DNA of 64,000 nt from Metopolophium dirhodum (lineage: Eukaryota; Arthropoda; Insecta; Hemiptera; Aphididae), in the NCBI RefSeq assembly GCF_019925205.1, contig NC_083566.1, positions 17,546,001 to 17,610,000 on the forward strand, written 5' to 3'. The notes under the pieces were generated by a model. That model worked only from the letters and a program-made list of their open reading frames with translations, searched no databases and was not told where the DNA came from. Below are positions 57,186 through 64,000 of the stretch, in pieces. Each line of letters starts with the position of its first letter. Position 1 is the first letter of the stretch. Position numbers and translations under genes: made by a program.

Positions 57186-59310
57186 TTATTATATACTTTC
57201 TATAGATCTTAGAACAAAAAAAAATGTGTTTTCTCAACAATTTGATTTTTGGCATTAACACGTTTTGGAAAATAACCCCTATTCTTCTTTACATTTTAAG
57301 TTTCATTATGTAATAACTAATTCAAAGTTATCATTTAATGCCCCTGCAATGGTCTGTTAAATAGTTCAAAAACAAAGCTCCCAAAAAGATTGAGGTATAT
57401 TGATTAACCTAATTAGGTTCCTCATTAAATGTTTGTGACTAATATTGTGATCATTGATCATATAGGTCATATTATGGTGATTGTAAGTACTTTCGTTTTA
57501 AGTCAAAATTAGTACATGATAAAGGGATAGATTGAGTAGATTGTTTTCTACTCTTAAATATCTAAAAAAAAATAGATTGAGAAGCTCAATGACCTGAAGG
57601 CATTTATGTTAATGTCTATAGAAAAATACATTTTGACGGAACTAGATAATGATTAATAACAATGAACTGGGTAAATTGTTATTTTAATAATTATTATTTA
57701 TTTAGCGTTTATGTAATAAACTGTTTTTGAAGGACAAGTTTTATTTAATATTTGATAAAAGAACATGCTAAAAATTGTATTTGTTATTTGTTTGAAAAAT
57801 TATACACAGTTAAACTGGAAGATTGTTCAAAGCTAAAATCAAATGAAATTAATAACTTTTATATGAGAAATTTCAAAAAACTAGTGTCAAGAATATGTTT
57901 TACTAATAAAAATATTACAGCCTAAGCCCTAAAGTAATATATTAGTACAATACAATTTTTTTAGGAGCCACTCCGACATTAAAATATTTGCACGCATAAA
58001 AATCAGTTAAGTTTTAATACAACCTACTGACTGGAAAACTTATCAAACACTCTTCTTTTAATTATTATAACTATAAGAAAGTTGATTAAGAAATAGTCTC
58101 AGTTAAATTGCTATTAAGTTTAGTCAGCCTTCCAATTAAATAAGTAAAACAACAGTAAGTATACAAATAATAATACTATGGTCTTATTGTAAACTATATA
58201 ATAGAAAAGTCATGCATAATTACTCTTATTATGTAATGAAATAATAATATTATCATCTATTACACAATAATAATAGTTATTATTATTAGAATAACAATTA
58301 TTCTCATGTCAATATGTCATTAACCAATTAAATAATAAAATTGAATAGATACATGTAAATAAATTAAGTTGTAATTATTTACAAAAAAAGATGCAGTTGA
58401 GGGTAATATGATAAAAAAAACATCAATGTAGATACAATGAACAATGTTGTAAAAATTAATCATAATAATTTTAATTAAATAACCTGTAGGTTATCCAGTT
58501 AAAAAGAAACACAACATTCGTTTTGGTGATAATGCCAGTCAGATTTCTGAAACAGAAAATTTAAATATTTACTTGATTGTATATTTGAATGTATTATAAT
58601 ATGAATACAGCTACATCTAACACTGCATAATATACTAATGAATTGAGTGTGGAAAACATTAAGGAATGATAAAATAAATTACTTAAAATGAATTGGAACA
58701 AAACATAATTTATTTGTTCTAAGTATATATCTTGAAACATTATCAAGGGGATCGGTATCGGACAGTTTTTAATGAGTTTGAACTTTGAAATAGTCAGCTT
58801 TCAAAATATGTAAGTGATCATTAGTGTATCTGACTGTGTGTAAAATAAATATCGAAGCACTTCTGCCCGCGCATGTTTAAGTCAAAGACGGACATTGCGC
58901 GTGCCAAACGTTAAACAATTTATACTCATTTGTATATGTACTTTTTGTTCTTTCTACTGATTGACCTAGAAAAAAAAAAAAAACGATAATATTTTAGAAA
59001 ACTTATCTGAATTTACAAAAATGTGTACTTGAGATCGTTCAGTTAACATTCTAAGATTGCTGTTTTAAATTCAAATAATGAACGTTCCAAATTATAAAAA
59101 AAAATTGGTGGGGGGGGGGGGGGGGGGGTGAAATTGAGAATAGTGAACTTGCCGATCTCAAGTAGATATAATAACGAATTCAAATCAGTTTTTAAAAGTA
59201 TTGCCGCATTACTATAGTACGGAGACACTTTATGCGAGCTGCTAATACAGATGAGACAATATTGTATTTCGGCTGTTATATAAAGAAATTTGAACTATAC
59301 TCTTTACCAC
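57186..59310. other. AT-rich DNA with a 19-bp poly-G tract
   Basis: Nothing coding recognised. Positions 59110-59128 are a run of G, probably unstable in copying or sequencing. Confidence 0.5.
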
Positions 59311-59451
59311 GAGAGAACAGGGCCGTTTCACGCATGTAAAATAACTCGATTGGTGTGTCGAGAACCACGTGATCATGCCTACAACGGCTAGTTGGTGGGG
59401 GACGCGCGGCGGCGAACTAGTTTTGGTCAGCCGCCGGTTCCGTTCTCTCAT
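59311..59451. repeat. Short GC-rich inverted repeat
   Basis: GAGAGAACAGGGCCG at the left is inverted as CCGGTTCCGTTCTCTC at the right, with a CGCGCGGCGGCG core near 59,402-59,412. It may be a small MITE. Confidence 0.4.
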
Positions 59452-59486
59452 GAAAAATAGTATAAAATATGTAGTGTATAGATAAA

Positions 59487-59785
59487 TATCCCAACAAAAA
59501 CACTACTCCATACTCCGTGTAAAAAAAAAACGGTAAATATAAAAAAAGGCTCTAAAAGTTGTGATATAATTTTAAAGGTAGCTAAAACTACAGATATCTG
59601 CTAATAAATTGATAATAGAACCAAGCCAAGTTCAATTTTTTAGCAGATTATTTTAACATAAATGATATCTATAGTTCAAAAACTTAGCTACCTATAAAAT
59701 TATATCACAACTTTTAGAGCCGTTATTTTTTTATACTTAGCGTTTTTTTTTACACAGAGTATGGCGGAGAGATTTTGTTGGGATA
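59487..59785. mobile_element. Palindromic MITE, 299 bp, TA-flanked
   Basis: TATCCCAACAAAA at the left is inverted at the right, and the arms continue through CCATACTC, GTGTAAAAAA and CTCTAAAAGTTGTGATATAA, so most of the element is one imperfect hairpin. TA at each end fits Tc1/mariner-type MITEs. A partial copy lies at 45172-45390. Confidence 0.75.
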
Positions 59786-59966
59786 TACTTATTTCTTGTT
59801 GATGCCTTATTATTTCGGGAACATATTGGATATTAAATAATATATTGTCTTGATAACAAATCAGGAGCATTTGAAATAATTTTACGTGGGAAAGTAGTCA
59901 TAGAAACCATAATGAAAATTTACCACCATGCGCGCGGCGGTCACGCTTTTAAGTTCGCTGGCCGTA

Positions 59967-62900
59967 CTATAAGTCGTAGTATATGATGGATAAAATATTG
60001 GTATGTTTTGACCAAAATAACTGTCCACCGATCTCCTTTATATCAGTTAAAAATTGGTCTTATAGGAAAAATAAAAAACATAAAATCTTACTTGGCATTG
60101 TATACTGCAGTAAAAAGCAGCCAAACAAGTATTACAAGAAAAACTGGAAACATTTGTACAGTTGGCCGCCATACACTAAAAAAAGACGAATTACATTATT
60201 TTTAAATTAGTAAACATTCAACCTTTCAATTACCAGAATATTCTTAAAATTAATATATAAAATTATTCTTACAAAAGAAACAATATCAAATTGATCAAAT
60301 TCTTTAACTAATTGTGCAAGTATAATGAAATGATAAAATAACTACAAAATCATTTTAAATGTTTATGCTAGGGTTGCAATTTATTAGAGACTAAGAATCG
60401 GAACATTACATTTTAGGGTATAGAATACTAACCCTAACCCATTGTAAATTATTTTCTGACTTAGAGGTATTCCCCCTTTTACTCTTAAATTGAATCTTAA
60501 AAGGCTTTAACCTATTTACACAATCCCAATTAATTGTGTACATTATCCATATCTGAGAAAATAAAATATCTCCTGGTATTCTTACCTAGGTACTGAATCT
60601 CATATTCCATATTATATGACTAATTTATTAATATTTACCGTTTGATTTATAGTATCAGCAGCTTGGTGATTTGGCATGTTGGGTAGTCGAGCATCAGGCA
60701 AATCTGGTGAAACCTGTACATATTTAAAATTGAATCACTTTTACATTTTAACCTACATGGCAGATTTTCTAAAATTGTATTAATATAAATTATAAACAAG
60801 CAGTCCCTACCCGGCTGGGGTCTGCAGGTCTGTGGTAGCCTGCCAGCATTATCAAAACCCTAGTGTAAGGAAAACTCTCTTTGACTATGGCCCAACCCAC
60901 CTACCCCACCAGCTGGGAAGGTTGGACGTAGACTGCTACCAGTCAAGCTAAGTCATAAGACAGAAGTGACCAACGCATGGCTTTTGCGACACATTCGATA
61001 TTATTGATTGGCGCGCTAGCGTCAAATAAAATAACATATAATTTTTAAATATTTCTAAAATTATGTTTTTTAATATTAAATAAATCATAAGTCATAAATA
61101 TTATATGACGCAACAATCATTGCGTCAAAAAAGCATTAGTAATGTTATGAAATATAGTATATTATTAGATTAGAATCTATAATCAAGTCAATGATGTACA
61201 TTATTTAAAGCACATTCTCAATTTTTTTTTTAATTTGGCACAATATAGGAAAAGGTTGGCCACTTCTGCCCTGAGGGAAGGAAAACCCCAAAAACAAACT
61301 CGGACAGAATTTACCTTTACAATCCCACGAGATAGCGGTCAACCTTCAAGGCACGACCTGACCATGAGACAACTAATCAGAATGCAACGCAACGGGACCC
61401 CGGTAAACCCCCACCAAGTCAACAACTATTTGCGCAAGCGGCATCCCACAGATTATCAGAGGTTTGAATGATGGAACAAGACGTAAAGGAATTATATACC
61501 CAAGGTAATGAACAGGTCCAACCGGGAAATCCACTCACTACAGCGACAAGCCCAACAGATTCTGTGGGTGGCCATCCATATTTCGATCCCAGTACCAGAA
61601 ATGTTAAACATTACAAGCAGTCAGTGGCGTCCAACCAGGGACCTGTCAATCATGCTCCACTACGATTGTCGAGACGGACGAGCCAATGGGCGCGTAAAGA
61701 GAATTAGGCATTATCGGAGATAAGGAAGCTTCACAAGCAAGCAATCGTCAAACTAAAGTAATGCCGGGGAGAACCATGAACATCGGTATCCTCAGTGAAG
61801 AGCTTCTGGGTATGTTCCAAGACTATGTCAACTCGATGACGCCCTTCGCCAATAAAAACCGCAATGTTCAAGCAGCGCACATGGAGAAGGAAATCAAATT
61901 AATCACAAACACTCAACAATGCCAGAACAAGAAACAAAGGCAAAAATATGACGAAATAAAAACCAAAACAAGCTGAAGGAACATAATGAAGAAGGCCTTA
62001 AAGAACCACCATGTTTCTATCTGCAGGTCAAGGAAATAGTAACAGCAGGACAAGCGGCCACGGGCGAGACTCAAATAGGGGGGGGGGGGGGACGAAAAAT
62101 ACCAAACATGGTGTCTGGGAAATTCTGTATTCTCTAATATTTGAAATATTTTTTCCAACATCTTCTCATATTCTCATAACTCTTTTTCATCATTGTCTTG
62201 AATACACCACACATTCTAAAAATCTCGGTATCTTTTTCCTCTTAACAAACATATACACTTAATTAGGTATTACATGTTCCAAATTGTATTTATACTTACC
62301 TCCACGTTTCATTGTATTGGACTTGCATTCAATTTAAATTATAAGGTAATAAAACAAGCCTATAAAATGATGATGATAATTAATTACCTGAGTATTGTGA
62401 TCGGGAGTCTTCAAGTTATTCTGACTTGAGTAAGAATTACTATAATTATAACTTTGGTTCTGCATATAGGTATTCATTGATGCCACATTTGCTGTGTTGC
62501 TTTCTAATAGACCACTAATTATTGGATGTGTGTAGGTTGTTGGATATGTAAGCGCATTTGAATATTGAGGATGTGAAGTTGCTGATGGAATGTTATGACT
62601 ATATGTCGATTGTGAATACGACGAGGCATTAGAATTTGTGTATTGAGTGGTGTAAGTACTAGATTTACTGCAAGAAGGATCACTACACATATTGGTATAC
62701 TTGTTTGATGGCCATGTATTTGCTGCCTTTGGACGCTGTGAATTCGCTGCAGCTGAACTCTGATGGTGAATCCCTCTCTGATTATTTGAATGAATTGGAT
62801 GAATATTAGATGTTCTGTTTATATTGACTGATGGATTTGTACTCGCCGGATATGAAGATTGTGTAGTATTAGAAAGTGATGGCAAACCAATAGGAGCCTG

Positions 62901-64000
62901 CATAATATTGGAATTAATATTATTGTAATATACACTTAAACTTCGAGAGGCTACAGTTTGCGAAGTTACCGGAAGTTGACTAATGGTATTACTGGAGGAA
63001 TAATGATTGTAATATGGACTCAAATTTTGAGAAACTGTTGATGACACCACTAAACTCTGAGGAACTGCTGCTGATGAACTTGAATTATTAGGCACTGTTG
63101 ATGATGAACTTACATTCTTAGAGACTGCTGATGATCTTGACTGAGCGATTGCTGATGAACCATAAGTTATGTCAAATTCTTTAGGATTATTTGCAATAGT
63201 AAAAAATACGCGTGGAGATTCAACTTGTGTTTTTGATTTTTTACTCATTGTTGGCTCATTTGTTGCATTCATTACAACACATCGGCGTTTATTAACAGAT
63301 GATGGTGCTTTATTGTTATCAACAACTGAAGTATTATTTTGGACAATGGAACTTTCATTACTTTCATTAGAAGTTGATGCGTTGAATTTTTTCATAAGGT
63401 CACTGATATTATTATTAAACCAATTTAACTTATTAATGAATGAATTTGAATAACTAAATTGAGGACGTACTATTATTTTAGATATTTTAGGATCAACTGA
63501 AGCAAGGCACACTTCCTCTATATTTCCTGGTGTAGTTTGATTAATAGTATCTATACAATTGTCTTCCGTTTTGAGTTTTTTGCGTTCAAGTTCATTCGAG
63601 GGTATGTTAGTAGTTATATTCGGTATTACTTTGGTATCATTCGTGGCATGTACGTCATCAATTTCCAAGAGGTCATCAATTCTTGTCAATTCAAATATAC
63701 CACTCTTCTTATGTGACTTAGTTGGTTTTAAATCTTGATTAATAAATAGATATCTACACCGTTTAACCATTTTATAGTACGATGTTGCATTTCTTATAAC
63801 TGACTTATTAAAATCTATTTTAAATTCATTTTTAGTATTCATAAAGATAAAAGCGACAATAAAACACCAATCGAAGAACATACTAGGTAAAAACCAAGTT
63901 CTCCATAATGCATTATCATGAAATTTGATGTATTTTTTAATAGCATCAAGGAACACAATCAATTTTAATTTCAATTGACACGGAAGAATGGAAGACTTTC
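59967..64000 (-). CDS. MYND-type zinc-finger protein with Ser/Asn-rich region, partial
   Basis: Four exons join in phase on the minus strand: 62388-64000 (open to the window edge, so 5' incomplete), 60639-60713, 60092-60175 and 59967-60020, ending in TAG. Donors are CAG|GTAAT, ACG|GTAAA and CAA|GTAAG; acceptors end CAG, TTTAG and ACAG. The big exon gives more than 540 residues, starting with a hydrophobic/aromatic part (LWRTWFLPSMFFDWCF), then a basic, acidic and finally Ser/Asn/Tyr-rich low-complexity part. Exon three gives C-x4-C, then C-x2-C in SFSCNTC, then FYCSIQCQ, and the last exon LFWSKH, which together read as a MYND finger, a protein-binding module of transcription cofactors. An ATG at about 63769 could be an internal start, but the frame is open upstream. 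It could be a transcriptional regulator; the exact gene is not recognised. Exon joins are inferred. Confidence 0.75.
60803..62090. other. GC-rich intronic insertion with short ORFs
   Basis: The segment lies within the first visible intron of the MYND gene and is far less AT-rich than its surroundings. It is interrupted by the MITE at 60961-61268. To the right, three + strand frames follow: one ending at 61471 (LRKRHPTDYQRF end), one from ATG at 61468 to 61707 overlapping it by ATGA, and one at 61761-61976. They have balanced codon use and polar composition. I recognise no family. A poly-G tract at about 62079-62090 closes it. A decayed retroelement, a captured sequence or a transferred piece are all possible. 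Confidence 0.45.
60961..61268. mobile_element. hAT-like MITE, 308 bp
   Basis: Ends CAGAAGTGACCAAC and GTTGGCCACTTCTG are inverted repeats in hAT style. No 8-bp duplication is left (TCATAAGA against CCCTGAGG), so an end or flank has changed. Confidence 0.6.

Noticed and set aside
59983..60210. Plus-strand 75-codon ORF
   Set aside because: It is antisense to the MYND-finger exons and shows no family similarity.
62302..62323. Possible 22-nt microexon of the MYND gene
   Set aside because: It has AG and GTAAGT borders, but including it shifts the frame to a stop; direct joining of 62388 to 60713 is in phase.

Overview
The window looks like nuclear DNA of a sap-feeding insect, most likely an aphid. 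That is an inference from strong AT richness, a dense mix of hAT, Helitron and LTR debris, and intron-bearing genes with GT..AG splice sites; no host marker proves the species.

Region 1 (about 1-15,100) is the core of an endogenous double-stranded DNA virus of the Polinton/Maverick-adintovirus type. It carries an A32/FtsK-like packaging ATPase, a phospholipase A2 protein with a membrane-active-looking tail, an adenain-type cysteine protease, two tandem copies of a penton-like minor capsid protein, a small basic ORF, a double-jelly-roll major capsid protein, and a full-length protein-primed family B DNA polymerase with all catalytic motifs. A DUF8207-like protein and four unrecognised genes complete it. 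One of the four is a five-exon spliced gene with a duplicated exon-intron unit. All reading frames are open. No integrase is visible, and the left end lies outside the window. The PLA2-protease-penton-penton-small ORF-MCP genes form one tight, partly overlapping + strand cassette for making and maturing the particle; ATPase (packaging), polymerase (replication) and most unknown genes are on the - strand. At the right edge a 122-bp tRNA-like inverted repeat with an A box and an oligo-T stop could encode a Pol III hairpin RNA. An 87-bp/295-bp tandem satellite follows and may be terminal-repeat DNA of the element or host flank.

Region 2 (about 16-59 kb) is a transposon graveyard with no intact gene recognised. 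It has several related LTR families, five of them solo LTRs with exact 4-bp target duplications; two Helitrons placed head to head; several hAT MITEs with exact 8-bp duplications; a 2.5-kb hAT element with a nearly intact transposase broken by two frame changes; a second hAT transposase remnant; a LINE reverse-transcriptase remnant; and a 31-bp minisatellite.

Region 3 (about 59.9-64 kb) holds the 3' part of a host-type - strand gene: a long Ser/Asn-rich exon, a 75-nt exon, an exon encoding most of a MYND-type zinc finger, and a terminal exon, all in phase. Its largest intron contains a MITE and a GC-rich stretch with short ORFs of unknown origin.
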